DNA of 64,000 nt from Pogonophryne albipinna (Eukaryota > Chordata > Actinopteri > Perciformes > Artedidraconidae): positions 124,001 through 188,000 of the forward strand of contig JAPTMU010000152.1 in assembly GCA_028583405.1 (NCBI GenBank), read 5' to 3'. Positions 43,194 to 54,258 of the stretch are shown piece by piece. A program made the translations under genes and the position numbers. Positions within the stretch are counted from its first letter, which is position 1; each line of letters begins with the position of its first letter. Below the pieces are notes generated by a model. The model was not told the origin of the DNA and made no database searches. It saw nothing but the letters and a program-made list of their open reading frames with translations.

Positions 43194-43742
43194 CTATGAA
43201 GCTGTGATACTCTCTGGTGACCCGTTCCGCCGAAAAAACTCCCCGCGAAGGGAAGATTTGCCCGTGGAGGGTTGACACAGAAAGGGCCGATTATTTACTG
43301 AGGACCCTGAAAGCACCGCCGCACGCTCTTGTGTGAGCGCGCACTCCACCCTAATGCTGTTCTCACCACTACGGTAAACAGCATTAATCGGAGTCTTTAT
43401 AGGCGTAGTGTGTTTTTCTAAGGTCCCTGAACGCACCGCCACGCGCTCTTGTGTGAGTGCGGGCTCTGCCATAATGCAGCCTTTACCACTACGGGTAAAC
43501 TGCATTGGAGTCTTTGCTCTAGGCGTAGTGTGTTCTCTGACAGCAATACGCCGGTCATAATGTCCCTGTACCCGCATAGCGCTCTCCTTTATATAGCACT
43601 CCCTGCGGTTCATCCCTCTCATCTGCGCATGCCCACTAGCCACCTCCTTTACAGGAGCTACAGCTGGGGCAGCGAATGGGGAATTTGTACGGTTAACATT
43701 GTGTGTAGGCCTAAGTGTAGCCTTTGTGGAAACAAAAGACAC
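43194..43742 (-). repeat. DIRS internal 120-bp repeats in frame, copy 2
   Basis: A 182-codon open minus frame. Units of 40 residues: REHTTPRAK to VAVRSG, KHTTPIKTPINAVYRSG to AAVLSG, with ALTQER in each. DNA period is 120 bp (cgctcttgtgtgag at about 43324 and 43444). A period divisible by three keeps the frame. Copy 1 has the same frame. Confidence 0.6.
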
Positions 43743-44661
43743 TTAGATTTGGATACAGATCAACCTCATTCTTATTAGAAAACGTAGTGATCTGTGCATT
43801 ATACAGGGAGGAGGCGGGATTCGCCCCCTCGTCCCGGGCGGAGAGATTTTCTCCCCGGCACCTCTCCCTTCGTCTCACCTCTCGACTGAGGTCTTTGAAC
43901 CCACCGTGGCCCGCCCTCGGGGGGAGGGGGTCCGCGCGCGCCGTCACAATGCCGTCTCTTTGAAATGGACATTATGGGGAAAAGTGGAATTGTGGAGAGA
44001 AATAACTCTTACTCTGGGATAAATGCAATAGTCTTTACTGAATGCATTTTTCCCACACACACACCTCACTCCAGAACTAGAGTTTACAAACGTAAACCAC
44101 CGTTCTCCTGCGGGGGTCCCTGAACGCACCGCGGCCACTCTCACGAGGGCCGCACACCCACGTATTAACGCTGTATTTCCCATTGCAACGGTGAAATGCA
44201 TTAATCGGAGCTATTATACCAGGCAAGGTGTGTTTTCTGACAACAGCACGCCGGCAATAGCGTCTCTTGAACCCGCACAGTGCTTTGACAGCACTCGGTT
44301 TATTCCACTCACGTGCACACGCCCACCTGCTGGCTCCCTATACTGGGGTTTACAGCAGGGGCGGGGAGTGTAGGACAGTGTTTCTTCCTCTGGGGATGGG
44401 CAAGAAGCAGCCACGCTGCGACCACTCCTCATCCCGTGAGCAAGGAGATCGATCCAAAGAGCCCTTCCGTAAACACGGGGGCTCCCAGGAGATCAACACG
44501 ATCCTCTTTGGAAAGTGCCACGCGGCGTGATATCCCAGGAACATCACACGGCGGGCAGCGGCGGCGGCCTGTGATGAAGTAGGGTTGACCCTATATCATG
44601 TGAAGCCACCGAGCACCGGTCCCCGTGGGAACCGGGCCTGGGGCAAGGCCCGTGAACCAAG

Positions 44662-44991
44662 CTACTTATTCGGCCTTGCGGCCCAATAATCGCTCTGACC
44701 TGGTGAGGCGGGGGCATCTCTAGCAATGATCGAGTAGCCCACACACCCGCCGCCATGATCATCATCCAGGGAGAGTACAGCCCTGGGCGGTGGACTTCCA
44801 TGGACGCCAGACCCGAAAGGAATGGCGAACGTGAATGGCACCGCCTCGGCCATATCCTGGTCCCCCAAACACTCGAAGCAAAGGTGGTGGGGATCGGCGC
44901 CCGCTATTTCAGCCAGGGCACGAAGGACAGGCCTGGGTCTCTGGCAGTGGCGACTCCCTGGAGGTATGATAACTCTTTCTTCTTCTTTCAA
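44662..44991 (-). pseudogene. DIRS Gag N-terminus
   Basis: Starts MKEEERVIIPPGSRH and has HHLCFECLGDQD, a Cys-containing motif found near the start of fish DIRS Gag proteins. The frame ends at 44662 after 109 residues (SDYWAARPNK). Expected to be longer in an intact element. Confidence 0.6.
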
Positions 44992-45054
44992 ACGTCTCAG
45001 TCTCTCGTGGAATCACTTCCGCTGCTGAAGAGAAAAGGATGAGGCGAGGCCTCC

Positions 45055-45061
45055 TTTTATA
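45055..45061 (-). promoter_or_regulatory. TATA box upstream of the DIRS gag
   Basis: Minus strand TATAAAA, followed by GGAGGCC, lies about 65 bp upstream of the gag start. Confidence 0.5.
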
Positions 45062-45193
45062 CGGTGTGATGCGCGCGCATTCAGGTAGGCCCGCCCAAGG
45101 CCGGCTACGTCTGTAGAAGTCTCAGTGGGAGAATGCTCGCAGGGTAAGGTAGTACCCATAGAGTCCAGTAGAGGGCGGAGCCTGTGAGAGATA

Positions 45194-45391
45194 TAACACA
45201 TGGTTTGCAGTTAAAGGGGCTAGTGTAGAGTATGTTTGGAGATCAAAGAAACGTCTGAACTGATTCCAAATGTTCAAGGATGCTTTGACAATTACATTTT
45301 TAGTGTAAGCAGAGGAGGGGGTCTTAATGGTAGAGTGAGCCAATGCTGAGAGAGATACTGGACTACAGGAAGCACTCTCCTCTCCTGCTTC
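45194..45391 (-). pseudogene. L1 ORF2 fragment
   Basis: Minus frame has EESASCSPVSLSAL and VIVKASLNIWNQFRRFFDLQ, aligned with EEASCSPSSLLSLL and VVVKSCLKIWNQFRRHFGLQ in the L1 at 4586-8296. About 66 codons only. Confidence 0.75.
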
Positions 45392-45665
45392 AAAGGTAAG
45401 ATTGCACCCTGCCACACTCACACTTAAGTAGGGCCACACCTCATTTACTGATATCAAAATCCTTCGGGATCGCTTAAACAGATTTAGAGAGTTGTCTGAA
45501 TTAAAACAGCAGTTAATTGAACCTGGTTCTTCAGGGAGTTAATAGAGGTGAGACCTTGCTGACGTTGGTGGATCTGAGCCAAGCAGTAAACTTACATAGA
45601 CTCAATAATTTCGGTTAGGTCAATTAGTAGGTCTGAGTAATTTCCCGGAATAAATTATCAGCTCC
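45378..45665. repeat. Repeat shared with 22545-22690
   Basis: The shared blocks are 45378-45430 and 45594-45665. This copy holds 160 bp between them (45431-45593) that the other lacks. Confidence 0.6.
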
Positions 45666-46633
45666 TCACCGACTCTTACAGTACCAACCAGTCTCCTGGT
45701 GCACAAAGTATTTATCAGCTGTGTGATCAAACTTCCAGCTGTCCGTGGGTTCACTTCTATGCTTGAATGATACCTTTTAGACAATAGCAGGTTCTCCTGG
45801 GATGGAGTTGCCGCCACTTTTCTATTTTAATATTTCATCACTTGGAGGAAATTGAGGAACAAGTGACGAAAAGGTTTAGTGACATTTGGTCAAAGGCTGC
45901 TGTAACGTTCATTAATCATCCTTTTATAAAAACACGTTTTATATTTCCAATTACCCGGACCTGCCTGAAACTAATAGATCCTTCACAGAATGTATCACAT
46001 ATGTATCTCTAAGTTGTAATGATTAAATGAATGATCGGCGAAAGGGGGGCCACATTACAAAACATTTCACCAGAAGGAATCCTCGACTAGTCTGCTCAAC
46101 ATTAAGAGGTCCCCTTTTTTAAATGTCTTTAATACATGTATACGTGTGTTAAGAGAGCAAAAAAGCTTCTCTCTCTTTCCTTCCTGATCCAAGGATTTGA
46201 AAGCCTGTAAACATTTGGTGACTTTCTTGTGCTAACTTTCTCATTAGCACAAGAAAGTAAGTCCCTTTGGGGGCTCCGTACTCACCAGTTATCAGTCCTG
46301 AGGTAACTCAGTAGGCAACGTGGCCTTGTTCTGGCATGCAGTTATACACCATTCATCATTTAGTTTAAAGGAAATCTCAACTTCGGCCATTTTCTCCCGG
46401 TGTCCACCCATGTTTGGAAGAAGTATAATGGAATTAAAAGGTGACCAGCTATATAAGTGATCTTTGAGCTGTTCATCTGGATTAAGAAAAGTTATACAAA
46501 ATTATGGATATCTTTATATCCACCAGGCCAAAGCAGTAACACAGGAACACAACACTGAGATACGCATACGCAGCACTTTTATGCACAGTATATCTTTTTA
46601 AAAAGCTCTGCCTGCTAATATGACTGAGTTGAG

Positions 46634-46678
<45 letters not shown>

Positions 46679-46860
46679 CCGTAGTCCAATATTTACATTT
46701 ACAACGGTAACCTTAAGCACCCAAAATCTTTGGGAGGCATCCTGAACTTTGAGAAACCATTTCTGTCCTATTAACAATAAATATGACACACAAGATCCTA
46801 TTCCACAAATAACTCACATGTTACTTCCTCTATACAAGAATTTGTGAATTCCAACATTCC
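45666..46860. other. No gene; hairpin and CA microsatellite
   Basis: A perfect inverted repeat ctttcttgtgctaa / ttagcacaagaaag is at about 46223-46257 with an 8-base loop. A (CA)n tract covers 46636-46674. No frame recognised. Confidence 0.5.
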
Positions 46861-46874
46861 ATTTAACTACCTAC

Positions 46875-46999
46875 CTGAGTTTGTTGGATCCAAGCAGTCC
46901 TCATGTACTCTCAGTCCTTTAGGGTCAATTCACATTGCAGTCACATCTCCGGCCTCAGGGCCACAGCAGGATGTCAAGCTAACAAGAGCTGCGTCCTTC
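46875..46999 (-). other. Possible untranslated exon
   Basis: On the minus strand a long C/T tract ending CTCTCCTGCAG precedes 125 bp that end in CAG followed by GTAGGT, a near-consensus donor. All three frames contain stops, so it would be untranslated. The strand fits the LRFN exon 16.7 kb downstream, but the link is only inference. Confidence 0.3.
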
Positions 47000-47169
47000 C
47001 TGCAGGAGAGGGGGGGAGGAGACAGGGGGGGGGGGGGGGGGGTACAGGTATGGAATGGAGAGAGAAAGAAAGGAATGTCAACATGGTGCATCATTTATTC
47101 ATTAGCATTCCTTAAAGAGCCTGTGACAGCATCCCAACAACTGTTTTGCAATGAAATATTGGGCTACTA

Positions 47170-47423
47170 GTCATCTCGACCCGTCAGTTTAAAAAAGAAG
47201 ATGCGATACCGTTCCGATAAATATCAATAATTTCGAACATCGCGGGGAAATTCCTTCGACTCATTTTGAAGTTTTGGGGGAAGCCGGAAGTGACGTCAAT
47301 GCGGGAACGCTTCACTGTGCGGCGAGAGAGCCAAACACGGACAAAGTGTGTTGTCATGCGTAGAAATGGTGAATTACTGAGTTTAGGCACGTTAATAACG
47401 TTTGAATGAAGTTGACTACAGTA
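47170..47423. repeat. Repeat shared with 56675-56730
   Basis: gtgaattactgagtttaggcac at 47367 matches the reverse complement of the sequence at 56710-56735. Confidence 0.45.
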
Positions 47424-47690
47424 CAGATGTAGCACTCCAGATCAGACTCACATGGGTGTGTCCCAGTCAAAAGCCCAGCGGATCCCAGTGGCTGGGGGTG
47501 TTGCCAAATTGCTAGAGGGCGTTGCCCAATTTCTCCATTTGTTCAATTACAGGATTTAACCATGAGATGGCGCTTCATTCACAAATACACAAAGACAACT
47601 GGGTGTTGTAGAACTTAGTCTGTTTGCAATGTTTGCAGCTCTGCAGTTGTGTTTGCTGAATACTGTAGCATTTAATCACTTATTTGTTAC
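47424..47690 (-). repeat. Dispersed repeat, inverse of 29085-29410
   Basis: Starts cagatgtagcac after ta and ends near gtttgctgaatactgtagcatttaatc. It matches the copy at 29085 in opposite orientation. Confidence 0.6.
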
Positions 47691-47844
47691 TGTATGGTTT
47701 TCACAAGCTACTATAATGAAAAAACATCAATATTTTAGATCAAATAAAGTATATAGTTTGCTTTATGCAGTATATTTCTTGTAATATTGTTGGGGTGTTT
47801 TTACACAGTACAGTAGATAGAAGTAAATCAACTTATACATTAAG

Positions 47845-48060
47845 ATAAGATAAGATGGACCTTTATTAATCCCGTGGGGAAATTCAGTAGTTCAAACAGC
47901 AACAGGGTGAGAGTGAAAAACAGGACAGCACAGATTCACACAGATTAATAAAATCAAAAATAAGATGAGCGATAAAAATAATAATAATGAGAAACTATGA
48001 AATAAGAAATGAATAAAACTAAAATGTAATTATCATATCATATATTATAATGTATTGTAT
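47845..48060 (-). mobile_element. LINE 3' tail, antisense
   Basis: On the minus strand it ends GGGATTAATAAAGGTCCATC followed by TTATC repeats: a polyadenylation signal and pentamer tail as in LINE 3' ends. A second copy is at 63314-63530. No coding part. Confidence 0.6.
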
Positions 48061-48196
48061 TATTAAGTAATATCATACATTAACCCCATTATAGCAGATG
48101 CCACATTGAATGGATGAACACATTTATGCATCAATAATTACAATAGAGTATTTCTAAATACAAGTTGTAAAAATACTTATATGTATTTAATATTAA

Positions 48197-49518
48197 CCCT
48201 TTGGAGTCGACCGTCACGCCGGCGTGATCAGATCACATGACCTGTTCAAGCCGGTGCCGCATAAAAACAACAGCCCAGACAACATTGCTGTGTGTTTCTG
48301 TCGAAAGTACTGGCTTGAAACTATATCCCAGTCTTTGTTTCATGCAAAAAGACCCAGTAAACACGGAGATACGATGATATAAAGTTAATACATTTCAAAA
48401 GTATGAAAAATGGAAGCACATATTTGAATATCTTCGCCGTATTTGATCATTTTACGAAACGGAAAATACTGGAAACTTTAGATCCTGCTCAACAGGATGT
48501 ATATGTGTATTTCTGTCGAAAGTACTGGCTTGAAACCATATGCCAGTCTTTGTTTCATGCAAAAAGACCCAATAAACACGGAGATACGATGATATAAAGT
48601 TAATACAGATATATTTCAGAAGTATGAAAAATGGAAGCACATATTTTAATATCTTCACCGTATTTTATCATTTTACGAAACGGAAAATACTTGAAACTGT
48701 AGATTCTGCTCAACAGGATGTATTTACCAGGGAGGGGGTGAGGTAATCAGGTAAACGGAGTGATACGAAACGAGACGAAAAGAGACGAAGAGGGACGGCG
48801 GGAACCGAAGAGAGACGGCGGGAAATGGAGAGAGACGAAGATATACGAAGACAGCCGGCGAGAGACGAAGAGAGACGGCGGGAGACTGCGATTGAAGTAA
48901 AGTGACAGACAAACATTGAGAATTTAGATATAGTTAGATAGATTTAGAGTTTTGAAGATTCAACTATGATGAAGAGAACTCTGAACGTGAGTCAAGCTTT
49001 AAGCTTGTTTTTTGACATGGAGGAGGAGGAACCTGTGATGTTGCCCTCTGTGTCGTAGTTGACAGAAACCGCTTTGAAGCGTGGCACAGATAAAAACAGA
49101 AAAAACTGATTTTTGTACATAATGTGTATATATATATATTTGTATTATATTTATAATAACACTTTTGCCTTATCAGAATGAAATCCCATGCTACCTCAAT
49201 CAAACTTTCACATTATCATAGTGACATCCCATTTATATATTTCCAGCTTTTAAATGGTTTCGTTGTGTATGTTTGTGTTACCTATATGAAAAATAATATC
49301 ATTTTCCAAATCTGTTTTTACGTTTTTTTTTGTGATTTTGTGTCCAAAATGTTCATATAATATCTCAAAGTGAAAGAAATAACTATCAGGTTATATAGGT
49401 GAGGTTGTCCTTAAAAAAAGATACCAAACATTGACATGCCAAACATTTCTTAATGGGGTTTAGTAAGACAAATCAAAAGTATGTGAAAACGGCCAAATTA
49501 GCCCAGGACTCCAAAGGG
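48197..49518 (+). mobile_element. piggyBac-like element with TTAA target duplications
   Basis: TTAA at 48193-48196 and 49519-49522. Terminal inverted repeats ccctttggagtc and gactccaaaggg are exact over 12 bp. It has a 215-bp tandem duplication at 48296-48725. Frame at 48967 reads MMKRTLNVSQALSLFFDMEE then a stop after 30 codons, resembling the N-terminus of piggyBac transposases. The DDE core is absent. Confidence 0.85.
48296..48725 (+). repeat. 215-bp tandem duplication
   Basis: tcgaaagtactggcttgaaa starts at 48301 and 48516. The two units differ at about a dozen sites. Confidence 0.88.
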
Positions 49519-49764
49519 TTAATAACATAATGATTAATTTCAGATGATAATACTTTTCGGGGTTAGGATCGGTCTGACAGCGCTTAGCTCTCTGCTGCAG
49601 AGAAGGTCACTGCTCTAAACAAAGTCAAAAATCCTACATCCAAACGGAATAAATATAATTAATTATGATGAATACGTTAAGTCTTGTTCATTGTTTTTCA
49701 CTTTTATTAAATGTTTGATATTTCCGGTGGAAATGGTGGACTATCGGACATTCAAAATGCAGCA

Positions 49765-50000
49765 TATTTTCACTCTTACACACATATATTCTCCTTTTAC
49801 ATACATACATTTTCACTCTTACACACATATATTCGCCTTTTACATACATACATTTTCACTCTCACACACGTATATATTTACACTCACACATTCATACATT
49901 TTGCTCTCATATTATCATATTTCAATGCACACATTCATACATTGTCACTCACACATTCATGCATTTTGTTCTCATATTCATACATTTTGCTCTCATGCGA
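49765..50000 (+). repeat. Degenerate minisatellite (cacattcatacattttgctc type)
   Basis: Repeated phrases acattttcactcttacacac and cacattcatacattttgctc with a period of about 45-55 bp. It produces Tyr/His/Ser-rich frames on the plus strand that are artefacts. Confidence 0.75.
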
Positions 50001-50059
50001 AATCTACTAAAACAAAGTATGTCATGGTAGTGGTCAGCTGTTAAACACAAAAGTGTTTC

Positions 50060-50129
50060 TTAAGGGCTGTAAATATAATAAGCCTGTTGTAAATTTTAGA
50101 CACAGGCTTATTATATTTACAGCCCTTAA
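50060..50129. mobile_element. 70-bp perfect palindromic TTAA unit
   Basis: The arms 50060-50087 and 50102-50129 are exact 28-bp reverse complements, each ending in TTAA, with a 14-base loop. It looks like a minimal piggyBac-type MITE or a fold-back element. Confidence 0.7.
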
Positions 50130-50329
50130 TAACATTCATTTTCTGGACTCAATGTGTTTCTTGGCCGTTTTCTTTGTTCCAAGCAAACGAGTGCTTTTTG
50201 TTTTGAAATCACTTCCGCGAGTTTCGCGGGCCTCCCCCCTCGCTCCACTGACCATTAGACCATTTAGTAAGGTAAAAAGCAAAAGGGCAAAAACGCCTCT
50301 CAAACGCTCTTCCGTTTACTTTTAAACAA

Positions 50330-50640
50330 ATGGTCCGTAGATACACAGACTCATATAGCCTATGTATGTATACTGTAAGGAGAATGTATGTGCGTGAGAG
50401 GACCAGTATGAATTACGGCATAGAAATATGCGAACACAAACAGACTGGGGGTTGGGCGATCACAAGGCTGGGGGGGGGGGGAGAGCTGTGGAATGTGACC
50501 CTTGGGAGAATTCCTCCACACATTCCGATGGCCAATTCGTTTTAAACAAAGAGTTCGCAACACAGGACAGCATAGGCAACATGGGGGGTGGGGGCTGGTG
50601 AACGGTCTGGTCAATGTTTGTAAACACAATCCCCAGGATG
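50330..50640 (+). repeat. Left arm of an inverted duplication, outer part
   Basis: 50428-50630 (gcgaacacaaacagact, a long G run, gatggccaattcgttttaaac, gtgggggctggtgaacgg) matches the reverse complement of 57580-57735. Confidence 0.65.
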
Positions 50641-51400
50641 TGTCCTAATCACACCAAAAGAGAAAATGCAGATATCATGCTCTCTCTCGACTCGCTGGTA
50701 TCTCGAGCTGAGCGCTCATTGGTGTTCATACTGCTCACAAGCTGGGCTGCTGTGTATATCTAGTGTATTCATACTGTACCCCTCCTCACTGTTTATTCAT
50801 CATTCAACAATTTACACCTTCCTTTTTTCCAGTCAAGAGGTTGAAAAAGATTGAGTCCTATGTTTCCAATTGGTTCCCAAATCTGAACATTGACCAGTGG
50901 CATAAGATCAGGAGCCGGGTAAATGAGAGACTGAGGAGCCCCCGAAAAACAGATCCCGAAATAGCTCATCCTGGTTTCCGCAGCAGATAGGCCTTCAGTA
51001 TGGTGTCTGTTATGTCAGTTATTTTAAATAAAACGGTGAAAACTGAACTTGAAAACTGTTTCCTCTTTTTATTTTATTTATTATTTTCGGGACGGGGAGA
51101 CGTGTGTGATTAAAAATTAATTTGCAGAAATGTAAAGTGATAACTAAGCTAACTAAGTTCTATTCATATTCTTGACGGGAAGAGCAGTGTAAATGGGTGG
51201 CCATATGCATTTGAAAAGCAATATAAATCACACAGTTATTATACAATAGGCTTTAAAAGCACCATCGATTACCTTTATCCAATTCAAACTTTGGACGGGA
51301 AAAAAGGAAGGTGTAAATGGTTGGGCTATACTGTAGGCCTACTGTATACATACAAAGGCCATTCAAGCTAGAGTTCTTCTGGAAATGTTCACATCAGGCA
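50641..51400. other. No gene seen
   Basis: Frame 50763-50990 has no known features. The sequence shows dispersed-repeat character but no defined ends. Confidence 0.35.
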
Positions 51401-51412
51401 CCTTCAAGTTAA

Positions 51413-51876
51413 ACAATACTACAGTAAACAATTAACACAGTAAATTATGTGGATTAAACCACATTTATTTCGTTAAAAATAAATGAAATATGATTTTGTT
51501 TGAATGATTAAATGTCATCAGGCAGCTTCAAGTTAAACAATCAGGTGCACACTTTAATGTGCCGCCACCTCCGGAGTCGGCTTTACTCGGTTTAAAGAAT
51601 GCACAAATGTGTTTAATCGTTAATGTCAGATATGTACTAAGTAGCCTAAATACATTTGTTCCTGCTCAAGATTAGATTCAACTTTATTGTTATTGCACAT
51701 ATTGCAGGTACTGAGACAACGAAATGCAGTTTAGCTTCTAACCAGGTGCAACAAGCAGCGAAAAGTAATGTGCACAATACTACAGTAAACAATTAACACA
51801 GTAAATTATGTGGATTAAACCACATTTATTTCGTTAAAAATAAACGAAATATGATTTTGTTTGAATGATTAAATGT
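51413..51876 (+). repeat. 103-bp direct repeat around a LINE-tail fragment
   Basis: 51413-51515 and 51774-51876 differ at about one site. Between them, 51665-51772 has gattcaactttattgttattgcac and gacaacgaaatgcagttta, an antisense LINE 3' tail style common in fish. Confidence 0.65.
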
Positions 51877-53050
51877 AGGGTGAATTACCCTAATGTGGGA
51901 CATTTTTGCATTTCAGACTTCGGGAATATATTGCGATATGAAGCCGATACAATACATCAAAATCCAGTACCATTCCGAAATCCCCAGTAATATTAGACAC
52001 TAATAATACAGTAAACTATTAACACTGGACATATTATTGTTTGCCCGTGGGATTAGGATGATCGGTAGTGAGAGCGCTGCATTTTCCTCAGGTCGGATGT
52101 GATATAAAAACAAAGCGATTATTTTTGTTGTTGTAAACTCACGTGGATTAAATTTAGTGCATTAATTTCAACTCGCGAACATATGATACATTAAATGATC
52201 GTGAGGATGATGATTGAAAATCGTTTGTTTGAGCCGGGATGCATTTCCTGATCTAAAAACATAGCGATGGTTTTGTACTTACACCTACGTGAATTAAACA
52301 TTATTTTGTTAAATAAAAACATGGTGATGTTTAGTAAATGATTACATGTCTCTTATTTAGCACAGAATATGATCCTATCCGTGACATATGGATCTTAACA
52401 AATATCCGCTATATCAGATACCTGTAGATCTATCAGCTGTTTATTTCACATGAGTTCCAGTGTGGCAGCTTTTTAATCACGGCTCCCCCTGGTGGATCCA
52501 TGATCCATTGCAGCAGCGGTTTCATTATAATTAAATGTATTTATCAAGGGGGCGTTTCAAATCCTGCGGGGGGTTTTCCTTTTCAGCAGGGGCCCACCCC
52601 GTGCCGATCACGGACCCGCACGGGTAGGCGTCTGAAATGAAGCGCTACATCTGTATATTCATATTTGTCAGTGCTTTCATGTCAATTCGGCAAACATAAA
52701 CATAAATGATCGTGGTGAAGATGATTAAATTAGGATTACAAATCGGTAGTGAGAGCTGCTGAATTTCCTCCCGTAGGATGTGATATAAAAACAAATCGAT
52801 TATTTTTGTAGTTGTAAACTCAAGTGGATGAAACTACATTTATTAGTGCTTTCATGTCAATTCGGCGAACATATGATACATTAAATTATCGTGAGAATGA
52901 TGATTAAAAATCGTTTGTTTGAGCCGGTCTGCATTTCCTGATGAGAAAACAAACCGATGCTTTTTGTAGTTGTAGTACACCAACATGGATTAAACGTGTG
53001 TTTTTTTTTACCACAATGTTGGGGACATTAATGGATAAAATGCACGGATT
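51877..53050 (+). repeat. Inverted duplication, left arm, with internal repeats
   Basis: 52290-52655 matches the reverse complement of 56165-56500 (aaataaaaacatggtgatgtt, cacatgagttccagtgtgg, ccatgatccattgcagc). Units with tcatgtcaattcggc and cgtttgtttgagccgg recur at about 52180, 52680 and 52855. Confidence 0.65.
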
Positions 53051-53089
53051 ATTATTATTATTATTATTCCCACTCCGATCGGGACACTA

Positions 53090-54199
53090 GGGCCCTTTCT
53101 CATTTCATCAAATCCCCCTCCTCGACTCCTCGACTCCTCGGTCCTCCGGTCGTGACCCGGAAATGAATTTCAGCGCGCCATGTTGAAGGACATCTCATTT
53201 CTCTAAATGCACTTCGAGGACCGAGCATCGAGCATCGAGGAGGCTCTCTGGAGGAGCTCTAACCGAGGATACACTGATGGGTCCTCCACGGTCCTCCACG
53301 GCTCCTTCGTGGATGCATTTCCGGCAACAGAGATGTTTCAAAGAGTCGTGACGCACGGCCGGACTGATCTCAGCCAATGACAGCTCTGCATGCATCCCCT
53401 GGATATTATTTTATTAACTGCTCTCATCGCGACGCGATGTTTCCTGAAAGAACAGCTGTGATGTCCGTGCAGAAAGCAGAGCAGTGTGTATAATATATAT
53501 CACTCAGTATAACAGGCCTACTCTCTTTATTTGCTGTAGTTTAGTAGATATCTACAAACAAAGAGTCCATATTTTTCTAAAACCATTTAGTGCTTCACAT
53601 AATAAAATACACAACGGCTGTTAGGCTGTTAGCTGTAGGTGCGTGTGTGTGTTTGGTACAGTGTGTGTGTAGATGCAGCGGACAGACAGGTCTCAGTTGG
53701 TTTGGTGTCCTCTGCTTACTTTTAATACTTGTAAATAAAACTTTTGGTCCGTCATTTATTTTCCTCATTGTAGCGACCAGAGAGGGGGGGGGGATATATC
53801 CAGTCTCTGATAGTGTTACATTAATATGAGAGTGCTCTGTTTGATTCTGAAATTGTATATATATGTATATAAATATATACATATATGTGTGTGTGTGTGT
53901 GTGTCCGCATTTGTAGCCTGTTATTGTCTCATTATTCCGCATTGTGAATGAATCAAAGTGGTCATGAACACATCTGTCCATCAGACAGAGGGCTGCTGTG
54001 CCTCCTGTCATCATTAATGGACGTCTCTTTAAAATGACCGCTCAGAGGAGAGGAGTTCTCATTTCTCTAACCGCCTGCTGCTTCCCCTCCTCTCTCCTCG
54101 GTTCCCCTCCTCGGCTCCTCGGCTCACATCTCCTGTGGGCGGGACTAAGTATCGAGGATAGGAGTCGAGGAGGGGAGTTAGAGAAATGAGAAAGGGCCC
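53090..54199. mobile_element. DNA transposon with gggccctttctcattt ends (Harbinger-like?)
   Basis: Perfect 16-bp inverted ends gggccctttctcattt (53090-53105) and aaatgagaaagggccc (54184-54199), with a further imperfect stretch of about 30 bp (cctcctcgactcct). The target duplication is unclear, so the Harbinger assignment is weak. It contains a (TATA/GTGT) microsatellite at 53856-53905. No transposase frame. Confidence 0.65.
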
Positions 54200-54258
54200 A
54201 GGTCCACTGTTGCCCCGCAGCGAGACTCCCCCCGTTGACAGTTTACGTGGGCTGGGTG

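Larger units (their letters stand above)
42956..45070 (-). mobile_element. DIRS-like retroelement, copy 2 (5' part only)
   Basis: Matches the gag-side region of copy 1 and extends upstream to the gag start and promoter, which copy 1 lacks. It stops near 42956 before the reverse transcriptase. A stretch at 44160-44650 is extra compared with copy 1 and looks like a diverged third duplicate of the repeat region. Confidence 0.75.

Noticed and set aside
49691..50044. 117-residue His/Tyr/Ser-rich frame
   Set aside because: It is a translation of the minisatellite at 49765-50000.
53595..54014. 139-residue minus frame with His/Thr and Tyr/Ile runs
   Set aside because: It translates GTGT and TATA microsatellites within a DNA transposon.
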